Below, piece after piece: positions 11,836 through 21,808 of a stretch of 64,000 bases of DNA. The stretch spans positions 2,435,501 through 2,499,500 of the forward strand of contig WARS01000030.1 in the NCBI GenBank assembly GCA_008933995.1. The letters are read 5' to 3'. Numbering within the stretch: position 1 is the stretch's first letter; each line of letters opens with the position of its first letter. The position numbers were made by a program, and so were the translations under genes. This DNA is from Datnioides undecimradiatus (lineage: Eukaryota; Chordata; Actinopteri; Lobotiformes; Datnioididae). Below the pieces are notes generated by a model that saw only the letters and a program-made list of their open reading frames with translations, ran no database searches and had not been told where the DNA came from.

Positions 11836-14520
11836 AAAGGTCCAGGTCTAGCACAGCCAGGAGCAGAAGTATGTGGAACGGGATTATACTGAAGGGCGGT
11901 ACAACTTCATGCAATTTCATGAAAAAGGTTCGTTTTGTTTCACTTGAACTTGCTTCAGTAAGAAATCTGTTTTAAAACTGTTCAGTATTTATCTAAAACC
12001 TTGTTTTACAAAAATACATGTTGTAGACCAGTTTCTTTACATTAGCTTTATCTTAAGTTACAACGTTTCAACGTAAAATTCGTCCTGTCCCAATTCGGTG
12101 TGCCTCGCAGTGATGAATGTATTCAGCTCACACAGTAATTGCTTGTGAGTAAAGAGAGGATGTTTAAGGAAATGTTTTGTATACAAGGATGGGACAAAAG
12201 TCGATGCAGAAATATTCAGCAACCTCATTGGACAAGGCAATGTGGTGCTAACTGTTTGCTCAAATGATTTCATTTAAAAGGCGGAGTATTGTCACACTTA
12301 ACATTCAGAATAAAGAGATGGTAAAAGCTATTTCACATTTCTGTTCCTTGTGCCATTATTGTGCTGATCACTGAATAGTTGTAATGTTTAAATATTTTAT
12401 GTTCCCTTAGAATTCTCTGACTCTTTGTCTTCCATAAACGAGATGTCTGACTCAAGTTTCAGCTCAGGTGCATCCAACTTAGATGAAGAGACAAAGAACT
12501 GAGGATACACGTGATGCAGTGTCTGCTAAACAGGTTAGAACTTAGCTTGAGTGCCATGAGTCTCTTAAAACTTGAACATTTTTAAAATCTGAGTGGCTAG
12601 AGTGCATTGTCATCATTATATGATATTATAAAATAATCTAAACACAACATTATCTTCTTCTAACAGTTGACATTATAGCAATCAGAACACTATGCCCTTG
12701 GCATTGTGATACTGTTCCCTTCCCTTAAGGATCCATATAACAAGAAAGGCCATGTAATTGTCATTGTTATTGTTTGCATGGCACTTTCATGTCATACTTG
12801 CATGTTATGACATTAGGCTGTTCAGGCCAAAAGAAATCTCAAAGAATCCAATTTAATTTCAGGAACACTTCTATGTTGCTGTGAGCAACACAAGATATAA
12901 CGCCTGGCGTCTGAAAACAGTCCAAAGGAAGATTCATTGAATACTCTATAACCAAATAGCCCTGTTGATGCCACTGATGGTTCTCTGGGAAGCCCAAAGT
13001 ACCAAAAGGAATACTAATGTTGAAGGACAACTGGATGGGGATGCTTGCCAGGAGGCCATTTCTTTGCTCACCTATACCACAGACAGGTCCCTGATTTCCT
13101 TTCAGCATCATCAGGAGTTTGTAAATGATCCAGACACAAGTGTTGATGTCCTCTCCATCTTCCCAGGATTCCTGGATACAGGACTGGTACATTAAAAGTA
13201 TCATGTTTTCAGTGCCTTGACATTTGAGTGTTGTCTGGAGCTTAATATCTTCTTTCTTATAGGTGGATCAAGACTTTGCTCTCCTATTTGATGATGAGAC
13301 ATCTTAGGGGGTACAAGTTCTTCAGGCCAAATGTCATAAAAGAGGCCAAGCAGCTCACTTCAACAGCAGAGCTGAGTGAGTTGCTGCTGTCAGTGGAAGG
13401 TCCTTGTAAAGTAATTGTAGTTTTACTTCTAATTGTAGTATTGTGTTCAGTTTTCAGTTTATTAGTTCTTGTGTCTCTTAGTCTTCAGTCTATGACCAAG
13501 AAATGGCCTCCCTTTGGGTACTGATGCATCTTCTTCCACCACCACCAGGAGGAACAAAGTCTCCAAAAATGAGTGCATGCGATGCAGCAGAGAGACTTGT
13601 AATCCTTCATATGGTAATGTCCTTATTATAATTTTCAATTCTATGTTTAAATGTGGGTTGCTTATAAGTGGTTGAGCTTGAAATCAAGTCTTCCTAGACA
13701 CCCCCATCTTTCACTAGGCAGTTAGTCGATATATGAAAAATCACTTCTACAATGTAATTCTTTCTGTGGCTGCATATTGTGCTTATTTTACTGCCCTCGC
13801 ATCAAGTTTCCTTAGTTTCGCATGCTAGACAGCAAGCTAACAGGTGTGATGCAGACTGAAACAGAAATGAAATACGCAATAAGTGCATCAGTAGTAGCAT
13901 AACTGCTGTCTCTGACTTAACACGAGTTGGCTATAAACTGTAAATAACATGAAATGCACAGGCTTAATTAATCGTACCAATCGCGTTAGTGTTCCCATTC
14001 TCACAATATGTCATACGACCTTGCCTAGTAATTAATACATACGGACAAATGATGGTCAAGGCGACAATAGTTAAGATAAAGTTTACTGCATATTTGCACT
14101 GGACTGCTCTTCCTCTGTTGTCTACTGTGCATGTGCTGCTCACTCAGTGTGCGAGCTCAAAACAATACTCCTGCTCAACCACAAGAGGGCTCCAACTGAC
14201 CCACAAATCAAGACAACTCAATGAACTTCATTCAACTCAAATATAAAGGCAGAATACTTGTGTCTAATTTTCTGTGTTTGTGTATCAACCATCAGTCATG
14301 CTGCAGTTTGGAGGAGCATCTCAGCATATGCCACCGTCAGCATCAGTACCTCTTGTGTTGGACGTCAGAAACGCAAGATTGACAGCTTCTACATCGCCAT
14401 GGACAAGCATCTCATCCCATGCCAGGCAAGCTGTTCCCTTTTTGTTGAATTTGTCTGATGATGGGGCACTTGTGAACCTTTAGACATTCCCGCAGACAAC
14501 ACTGTACAACATTGTCACAC
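11836..14520 (+). pseudogene. Decayed multi-exon gene of a teleost-expanded family (SAMD3-like, uncharacterised)
   Basis: Ordered protein remnants on the plus strand: 11836-11935 (HSQEQKYVERDYTEGRYNF, with TAG just upstream), 12179-12277 (VYKDGTKVDAEIFSNL, ending at a stop), 12411-12500 (FSDS..MSDSSFSSGAS after a good acceptor), about 13075-13197 (TTDRSL, then DVLSIFPGFLDTGLV), 13261-13400 (DQDFALLFDDETS then TAG, resuming as PNVIKEAKQLTSTAEL), 13482-13613 (DQEMASLWVLMHLLPPPPGG, with acceptor and donor), and about 14370-14510 (IDSFYIAMDKHLIPCQ, then a gap, then DDGALVNL followed by TAG). From memory this order is that of a large family of uncharacterised fish proteins often annotated as SAMD3-like, with an N-terminal PB1-like part and a C-terminal segment ending in a YNID-like motif. 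Several stops and a C-terminal deletion show that it is dead. Its function is unknown. Confidence 0.6.
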
Positions 14521-14586
14521 GGGGAAAATGAAGGTTAACCAGACAATAGTCGTATCTTAATGTCGTAGAATCAGGATGCGTAGACA

Positions 14587-14811
14587 ATGCTGACCTGTTT
14601 TATTTGTCAGAAACTGCATCCCAGCAGTCAGCAGCTGATTTCACATTTAAGAGTTGAACTAATGTATAAAGACATGCCAAACTTTTGTCAAATAAGTGAT
14701 ATACTTTGGGGTGAAAATCACATTTACCTGTTGGCAACAAGCTATTTAGGGGAGATTTTGATGAGCATCATCATGCATTCAGGGTACAACAAAGTGAAGA
14801 AAGGTATATTA
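14587..14811 (+). other. Short open frame with a CxxC...HLR zinc-finger-like start, unidentified
   Basis: The frame begins LTCFICQKLHPSSQQLISHLRV, partly resembling a C2H2 finger (C-x2-C, later H-L-R), but a second histidine at the expected spacing is lacking and the rest looks random. It follows the decayed gene directly and could be another relic of the same kind of locus. Confidence 0.2.
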
Positions 14812-14954
14812 TAACAATGTCTGAGATTCATTTTTGTAATGTGTTTGATATTGAAAGCTTTTACAGTGTTTCAGATGAATGTTTATAATACCACCTTTTG
14901 TAATGTTTTGATTTATCTGCAAGGGAGAAGGCAAAACAAATGTTCTTTATGGAA

Positions 14955-15897
14955 ATGGTTGGGCTTATCTCAGAAGGAGATGAGTCAGCCTACAGGGATG
15001 CAGTTGTGAAACTGGCAGCGTGGTGTTCAGTGAACAACCTCACACTGAACAACTCAGAAACTAAAGAACTCATTATGGACTTCTGCCAGCACAGCACAGA
15101 CCTGGCCCCACTCCTCATCAACAGAGACTGCGTTGAAAGGGTCAGTTCATTCAAGCTTCTGGGTACTCACATCTCAGACGACCTCTCCTGGACTGTTAAC
15201 ACCACGGCAGTGGCGAAGAAGGCCCAGCAGCGACTCCACTTTCTGAGTGCTCAGGAAAAACAACCTGGTGGAGAAGCTGCTAGTGTCCTTCTACCGAGCC
15301 AATGTAGAGAGCATCCTGGCATACTGCATGACTGTGTGGTATGCTGGGAGCACAGCAGCAGATATGACCCCCCGGATCATATTGCCAGCTCTCGCCACCT
15401 TAGCAGAGCCACAAACATTGTTGTGGACCCATCTCACCCCGGCCATCACCTGTTCAACCTGTTGCCCTCTGGCCGGCCCTACAGAGCCCACAAAACCCAC
15501 ACTAACAGACTGATGACTCCTCAGAGCCATCAGTGCTCTGAACACAAGAATACAAAGCTCACAATAAACAGTCACCCTCATTACATTGCTCTCCCAGCAC
15601 TGAACTCATCACACTTGAATGCAATATTAATTGAATGCAACATTATTCTGATATCATTACTTGAATGCAATATTAATGTTATTCTTATATACTTGAATGT
15701 ATGTGCAATATAATACTCTTATGTGCAATTACACTTAAAACTGTAAATACTTACAACTGTGAATATTTTTTCTATTTTATTTATTTCATTTTTACTTTAA
15801 GGCATTTTATGTAAACACACCAAATGGAGCAGTGCTCCTAATTTTGTTGTATGCTCTGTTATACAGTGACAATAAAGGCTTTCTATTTTTATTTGTG
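14955..15897 (+). mobile_element. 5'-truncated LINE (Rex1/L2-like group): C-terminal reverse-transcriptase remnant plus 3' end
   Basis: The frame at 14940-15250 gives a late reverse-transcriptase region (SAYRDAVVKLAAWCSVNN, LNNSETKELIMDF, FKLLGTHISDDLSWT). The protein then shifts frame near 15255 (LRKNNLVEKLLVSFYRANVE, then ILAYCMTVWYAG in the new frame) and shifts back, with a deletion, near 15365 to LSRATNIVVDPSHPGHHLF. A 3' UTR with repeated ACTTGAATGCAAT-type units follows, ending at AATAAAGGCTTTCTATT near 15892. Family knowledge: these non-LTR elements are usually 5'-truncated. It is not functional. The exact family needs a library search. Confidence 0.8.
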
Positions 15898-16298
15898 TTG
15901 GAGTTCATTTCACACATTCTCAAGGTAGATGGGTTGACACTACATAGAGTAAAACTAACACTCCCTGAATAGTAAAACATGTAAGTCTGAACAGTGTTGC
16001 TTTTCTGAATCCCTTGTAGTGTCACTTTAACACACTTGTGAGTTTAAAAGGTGATAATTTAACTCTGGAGAGTGTGGAACTAAAGATCAACAGACTTTCA
16101 GCCGGTCTCCCAGCAGCCTGCACCTCCAGTCATTCCTTGCCTCCTACATTCAACCACTACTATTAAAATATGTTCCTACCCGAAACCTAACCATGTTTGT
16201 GTCTGCATTTGGGTCCTGTCAACTCCGTAACGCTGATGTTAAAGAATTTGCCATGTGTACCGACAAAACAAGTGCGACACAATTTGAACAGCGAATAA
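15898..16298. other. Spacer, nothing recognised
   Basis: Single-copy-looking sequence between the LINE and the next element; it shows no exon or repeat I can support. Confidence 0.4.
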
Positions 16299-16876
16299 CA
16301 CTGGGGAACACAATTTTTGCTGAGTTAGGTCTGACAGCTGTTTTTAACTAATTTTTGGGTGCGGAATCCAAAACTGATCTCAGTTTTTCTCTATCACGTC
16401 AAGTTTTTGAACTATAGGATCCCCATTTTCTTAAAAAATATGAAAAATACTGTACTTAACAGATATGTGCTTGTTTTATAAAAATTTTCAAATATTGACA
16501 TACAATGAAATATGAAAGAAACAGGCATGACTGCAATGTTTATTTAACAGTATTATGTTTTTACAAAGGATATGGCTACTGTAATTATAATTGTGTGCCT
16601 GGCTGACCTATTGGGAGCTGCACACACCTCTCACCGCACTGTCTCAATTGTGACTGCATAAACAAGTTGCCACATAGCTGTAGATGAGTCCAATCGTAAT
16701 CGTAAACTACAGCTAATCAGTGGAATTTTGCTTCTCTGGAGGGTAAGCTGTGGAGAAAAAACTTGACGTGCTAGAAAAAAACTGACTGCAATTTTGGAAT
16801 CAGCATGCCAATTTTAGTTTTAATCAGCATAAAAATATAACTCAACAGAAAATTTTTTTCAAATTGTTCCCCAGTG
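16299..16876. mobile_element. 578-bp DNA transposon/MITE with 12-bp perfect TIRs and a TAA target duplication
   Basis: It starts with CACTGGGGAACA and ends with TGTTCCCCAGTG, an exact 12-bp inverted repeat. TAA precedes it at 16296-16298 and follows it at 16877-16879. A TWA three-base duplication is typical of PIF/Harbinger elements; CACTA elements also make 3-bp duplications and begin with CACT. There is no transposase, so it is non-autonomous. Similarity continues inward past the 12 bases (AATTT and TTG-TGAGTT-like matches), so the original TIR was longer. Confidence 0.7.
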
Positions 16877-16879
16877 TAA

Positions 16880-17180
16880 TTCAAGTGTGTTGAAGATGAA
16901 ATGGATCAGATGCTATTTTAACAAACAATGAAATCAATGAATGACATTGTAATAAATAATAAAACCAACTTAATTCAAATTGAAATTAAAAACAAACGTA
17001 TATCCAAATGAGTACATACCAGTTTATTATAAAAATCTGTCTTTACTCCGACTGGCTTTATTTCTTCTTGTAAAGACCAGTTTGATTTTTATTTCATGGC
17101 TTATTTATTTCAAGATGACATGATGACAGTTGCTTTGTTGGGATCCACAGCTGGTTCCTCTGCAGAGTATTATTATTAAG
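16880..17180. other. Spacer, nothing recognised
   Basis: AT-rich sequence between the 578-bp element and the start of the right arm of the inverted duplication. Confidence 0.4.
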
Positions 17181-17846
17181 CTAGAATTATGACCTATGTA
17201 GTCTTTGATACAAGTGTAGCTTAAGGTAATGAAGCAACGAGACCTGAAGAAAATGAATATGACACAGGAATTTTTAAAAATGATACATAAACAATGTTTT
17301 GTCTCATGACTGACTTTATTTATCCTAACCTGCATAAAATACATTTGATGAACTTTGCCAACCCTGTCTTCCAGTTAAAACATAAAAAAAATATCTAAAT
17401 GTACAGTAACTGTGTTGAGACTACATGTCTGAATGAACTGGCACACACTTTAAGGACATGAAGTGTCTGTCAGGATGGGACATTATCAAAGACCAGTGAG
17501 TGTGTTAGGGTAGGAGGAGGCCAAAGATCACACACTCCATACAGGATGGCATGAATCCCATCATCTCATCTGGAGAAATAGATAAAAAAATCAAATAATT
17601 GGAAATAAATGTTTGGAAATAATGTTATTATATGTGCAAAATGCTGCAGAATGTTTACATCCATCCTCCTTGTTCTATCAAATTTTCCATTAAGTCATCA
17701 AAGCCATGATGTCATCATAACACTCTGGACAAAAGTTTATGTATACCCGCAACACGCAGACCCAGTCAGTATTAGTACACACTGTTGGTTACAATACATC
17801 CAAACGTTCATCTACAAACCATTCATTTTGAGACACTGATAAAGTC
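17181..17846. repeat. Upstream part of the inverted-duplication arm (right)
   Basis: The reverse complement of this stretch matches 9016-9730. It includes the degraded TATA (TATGTATA at 17738-17745) and the preserved 'AAAGTCATG' context around the former start at 17847. Overall identity looks moderate with small indels, so the duplication is not recent. Confidence 0.75.
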
Positions 17847-19038
17847 ATGCCACATCTTAACTTGAGGAAAAGAAAAGGGAGTCACACTGATGTTGCTGAA
17901 TCCCCAAGTTCAAAGGTTCAGCATGAGGGCAACATCTCTAAACAGGGTGAGGAGTCAGGTGACAGTGGGATCCAGAGGGGCAAGAGAAAGGCCAGTGCTG
18001 ATGCTACACCAGCCAAAAAGAAACCTAAGTGCAGCATCGTTGCCGTTAGCTCCACTGACCCTGGAGTGAATTTTGGGAAGGATTGCTCAAGTAAGGGGAA
18101 AAAGCCAGTGATGATGGTGACGTCCCAAACAAAAAGATAAAGTCCAATGCTGCTGAATCCTCGGGCAAAGAGAAGGGTGATTTTGGTTCTTGCGCTGATA
18201 CGGTTGCTGAAGATGAAAGAATTTTTCAGCTGGCCTCTTCAGGAAATGGAAGCAGGGGTAAGCTTATAGTAGGACTGTATAACTTCTTAAATGACTTAAT
18301 ATGCTTTTGATTTCCATGTAGTACAATGCATAACGTCACATTCAGTTAAAATATGAAATAGAGTAGGTTTAGAAGCAGAACTGTAAACACAAGTAACAAA
18401 ATGTGAATGTGTGATGCTTTTTTCAGCTGATTTTGACAACAAATACCATCAGCTTACTCCAGTTGGTTCAGGAGGGTTTGGCTCGGTGTACAATGGCTTG
18501 GAGAAATCAAACAATTTACTGGTAAGTTTGACAAACACATGCTCACAAATATTCTACATATTATAACATCCCGTGATCCTCAGGAAGTACCAACCTAACA
18601 AAACGTATTTCTGTCTCGCAGGTGGCCATTAAGCACATTCCCAGGCAGAATATTCTATGGGAACAAGTGGTGAGTAATTTAATCTGATGTACTTGAGTTA
18701 CTTCAGTAATTAAAACTAAAACTTGAATGTTAAATATTTCTTTCATGACTCTACTGTGGATGAGCAAATACCTATGCTCATGTATTAACACTTTTTTTTA
18801 GACTTGCAATGGGAAGGAGTATAAGATCATTTTGGAAGTGGCCCTCATGCTGAAGAGGTCTACCAGGATCAGTTGGACAGTCTGCTACAGTTTCCCTTCT
18901 GGACTGGTACCTCCTGGATGAGGAGTTGATCCTGGTAATGGAAAGGCCACGACTGAGCGTGGACCTCCACAAATACCGTACATACTGCGAAGGCTCCCTG
19001 GATGAAAATGAGGCAAAGGTACGAAATCAGATTGGACA

Positions 19039-19086
<48 letters not shown>

Positions 19087-19450
19087 GTGTCTTTCTTTGG
19101 TAGCAGTCACTTAAACCACAAAGTTTGTAGTTTTTAATGCTGGTGTGACTGAGCTATTACAGCAAAGTTTCTAAGTTTCTAAAAATCAGATGGGCTTAAT
19201 TTATTGTAAGAGATGTTTCTTGTCAACAATCAAGAGGAAATACTTGCTTCAAATCTGTCAACTGTGTCTCTCTCTATTTCAGATGATCCTGAAACAGCTG
19301 GTAGATGCTGCTATTGACATGCACTCCAAGGGTGTCTTTCACCGGGACATCAAGTTAAAAAACGTCCTGGTTGAACTGAGCTCTGGTCAACCAAGAGTGC
19401 GCATAATTGACTTTGGCTGCGGCACTTTTTCAAAGGAGATGGATTACACA
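17847..19450 (+). pseudogene. Second Pim-like kinase copy, broken and truncated
   Basis: A paralogue of the kinase at 6029-9015. Recognisable exons: 17847-about 18255 (N-terminal region, with no intron where the other copy has its first), 18427-18521 (glycine loop VGSGGFGSVY), 18622-18669 (VAIKHIPRQNILWEQV), 18802-19018 (hinge region), 19283-about 19458 (HRDIKLKN and IIDFGCG). Breaks: an internal frameshift in the N-terminal exon near 18110-18140, where the first frame hits TAA and the family sequence resumes one frame over; a 5-base deletion in exon 18802-19018 (217 bases against 222 in the intact copy) just after GCCCTCATGCTGAAGA; and loss of the donor after the HRD/DFG exon (TGTGACAG instead of TGTGGTATG). 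The last two exons (PPE motif and C-lobe) are absent. Catalytic K, HRD and DFG survive, but no full kinase can be made. A short product cannot be excluded. Confidence 0.85.
19041..19084 (+). repeat. (GT)22 microsatellite
   Basis: Uninterrupted GT repeat immediately after the exon 18802-19018 donor of the kinase pseudogene. The intact copy has no such tract in this intron, so it arose after the duplication. Confidence 0.95.
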
Positions 19451-19544
19451 ACCTTCTGTGACAGAACTGGATCCCTGCTGACATTCATCATTGGGAAAAA
19501 AAAGACATCAACAACAAAAAGGAAGATAATGATCTGGCCTCATT

Positions 19545-19600
19545 ATCTGCAGCACTGGTTCTCAACCTCTTTGAGCCACGACCCAATGATCTAAATTTTC
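19545..19600 (+). mobile_element. hAT-like terminal remnant
   Basis: 'CAGCACTGGTTCTCAACCTC' followed by 'GAGCCACGACCCA' is the typical wording of hAT (Charlie-like) element ends. It sits where the last two kinase exons should be. Only one end is recognised. Confidence 0.4.
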
Positions 19601-19880
19601 AAATTTGGACCTTTTGCCAGTTTTGGATTCTGTTGAACCCCCAGCCATCCATGTAGAGGGGATCTCTCTTTGAATTGCCTCTGCCGAGGTCTCTTCCCAA
19701 TTTCCGTTTGTGGGGAGTTTTTCCTCATCTTCTTAGAGAGCTTGGGCTGGGTCAGAAACCAATGCTGGTGCTAAATTGAAAACATTTGACCTGACATTGA
19801 ATTGCATTAATAAACTGGCTGTCATTTGACTTGCTACTGTTGAAAGTTGTTTTGAAATTGAATTTGACTTTGGATAAATG
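19601..19880. repeat. Repeat scrap and 3' flank of the right duplication arm
   Basis: The block at 19660-19745 contains 'GGTCTCTTCCCAATTTCC' and 'GGGAGTTTTTCCTCATC', similar in wording to the repeat seen in the other orientation near 41570. From about 19745 to 19880 the sequence matches the reverse complement of 5885-6020, the 3' UTR of the intact kinase. An AATAAA at about 19808-19813 corresponds to AATGAA in the intact copy. Confidence 0.6.
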
Positions 19881-20380
19881 ATATTGTGAAAGAAAACAAG
19901 CCGTTTCTGACTATATCAAATTTTACAATAATGAGAGAACGGTCAAATAGTGGTAACATAATGAGGAATTAATTAATTGGTGATCAAAAGTGGTTGTTAA
20001 TTTACATCCTGGGATCCCACCTACATCTAATTTTCTCAAATGCCTTATACAAAACAGTAGGTTTGAAGTATAACGTAACATAGATGCAGCTTTTGACATC
20101 AGTGTGTTTATAAAATCAGAACCTTTTAACATTACACTGGAAAAACTTTACTATTTATTCTGCAATCAACACTCCATTTGACTTTTTAACATATTTAGTT
20201 GATATTTGTAATTTGTAGTCAATGAAACACTAGTCACCCATTTTTGTGACTAGCTGATGAGTCAGTTCCCACTTCTACTAAAACACTGTCAAAATATCAT
20301 CCAAAAATATCATAATATCCAAAATATCATCTTGTGGAACGTGATGTGGCGTTTGACCTATTTGGGTGACATAACGCATT
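19881..20380. other. Intergenic region upstream of tmem53
   Basis: Non-coding AT-rich sequence up to the tmem53 promoter. A short tandem repeat of 'CCAAAATATCAT'-like units occurs at about 20287-20332. Confidence 0.4.
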
Positions 20381-20627
20381 CATGCAGTAGGGGGCAGTGT
20401 TGCAACATCGGCTGGCTGCTAGTCTACACAGAGAAGAAGACCTACTCCAGCAGGGCAGGAAGCGAGAGCAGTGACAGTCCACCGACCTGTCTGCGGTGTG
20501 CGGTCCGTCCCGAGCTTCTATCACTGAACCCAGCGCTCTGCAGCCTGCCTATCATCCTTTTCTACAACAGCCAAATGAGCCAAACGTCAGCGTCGGACAA
20601 CAACAGCTGATACTCTCGCAGACAGAA
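20381..20627 (+). promoter_or_regulatory. tmem53: tmem53 promoter/5' UTR with an upstream ORF
   Basis: A GC-richer block directly before the tmem53 start. It has no TATA box, as expected for a housekeeping-type promoter. Inside it an upstream ORF of 11 codons plus stop (ATG 20575 to TGA 20610, MSQTSASDNNS) ends 17 bases before the main ATG at 20628, if the transcript starts before 20575. Confidence 0.5.
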
Positions 20628-21808
20628 ATGGCAGACGATGAAATCGACTACAATATCGTGTTTCCAGATGCGGGAACGTCGGGTGAGCATCATTTCATTG
20701 TGCTGTGTGTTCATGCCCTAGGTTAGCTTACCGTCTCCGACAAGGGGAGCCCAGCCGTTAGCTTGGCGTGCTAGCCCCGTTTAGCCTAGCTCGCTGTGAC
20801 AGCCTCGGTAACGTGCCGCTGTTTCACCGCCTGGTTTTGTTTTCAGAGAGACACTGGCAGGGGACAAAGGAGCCTGTTGTGATTCTTCTGGGCTGGGCTG
20901 GGTGCAAAGACAAACACCTCTCCAAATACAGCTCCATCTACAATGAACAGGTCAGAATAAAGCACAGTACAATCAAAATAAATGCACGGAAGACACTCTG
21001 CTTTCTCCTTTGCCTGTTTGTGGCGTTATAATAGTGGGACCAACTTGTCAACAAGTCGTTGATGTACTTCTTGGATGCTTTCTTTGTTTGTTTTCTTTAC
21101 CCTTAGGGATGTGTCACCATCCGCTACACAGCCCCCCTGAAGACTGTCTTCATCTCGGAGTCGTTTGGCTACAAGGAGCTGAGCAGCACAGCCCTCAAGT
21201 TGCTGGAGATCCTCTATGATTACGAGGTGGAGAACAGTCCTGTTTTCTTTCACATATTCAGTAATGGTGGCTTCATGCTATACCGTTACATTGTAGAGTT
21301 GTTGCAAAGCGATAAGCAGTTCAGTTCCCTATGTGTGATCGGGGCCGTTGTGGACAGCGGCCCCGGTAGTGGGAACGTTCGCGGGGCCCTTCGTGCGCTG
21401 ACAGCCACCCTGGGGCCCAAAATAAGTCCCATTTTAAGATACGTCCTCTTAGCCCTTTTCGCAGTGACTGTTTTCCTGTTGCGAGTCGTGCTGTACCCTT
21501 TGACCAAGTACATCCACAAGAACCACTACGACGCAGTGCAGGAGAGGCCACCCGCTTGGCCACATTTCTACCTGTACTCCAGAGCTGACCAGGTGATCAG
21601 ACACCGGGACATTGAGGTCTTTGCAGAGTCCCTGAAGCAGAAAGGCGTCCTGGTGGACTGTTTTGATTTTGTTTCCAGTCCCCATGTTGGTCATTTCCAG
21701 GATTTTCCCGAGCAGTACGCCCTTAAGTGCCGTGATTTCCTAGTTGCTTGCATGAAGGACTTGGAAGGGACTGAGGTGAAGAAAAGACAGCGCCTTCAGA
21801 ATAATTGA
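20628..21808 (+). CDS. tmem53: tmem53, transmembrane protein 53 (DUF829, alpha/beta-hydrolase-like)
   Basis: Three coding exons, 20628-20682, 20847-20950 and 21107-21808, with GT-AG junctions in frame, giving 286 residues (human protein about 277). Family knowledge: TMEM53 (NET4) is a nuclear-envelope/ER membrane protein that dampens nuclear SMAD signalling; loss in human causes a skeletal dysplasia. The sequence shows an alpha/beta-hydrolase fold: an oxyanion-like LGWAGC near the start, a nucleophile-elbow-like FSNGG with Ser105, then RADQVI (candidate acid) and SSPHVGHF (candidate His). A hydrophobic segment [19 protein letters not shown] at about residues 162-180 is the likely membrane anchor. 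The C-terminus is basic (KKRQR). The ATG chosen is the first in frame after the upstream ORF and matches the family N-terminus. The gene is intact. Confidence 0.95.

Noticed and set aside
12839-13204. 121-codon minus-strand frame
   Set aside because: Plus-strand relics of the decayed teleost family explain this stretch; the antisense frame is a by-product.
21286-21694. Three minus-strand frames inside tmem53 exon 3
   Set aside because: They are shadows of a confirmed coding exon.
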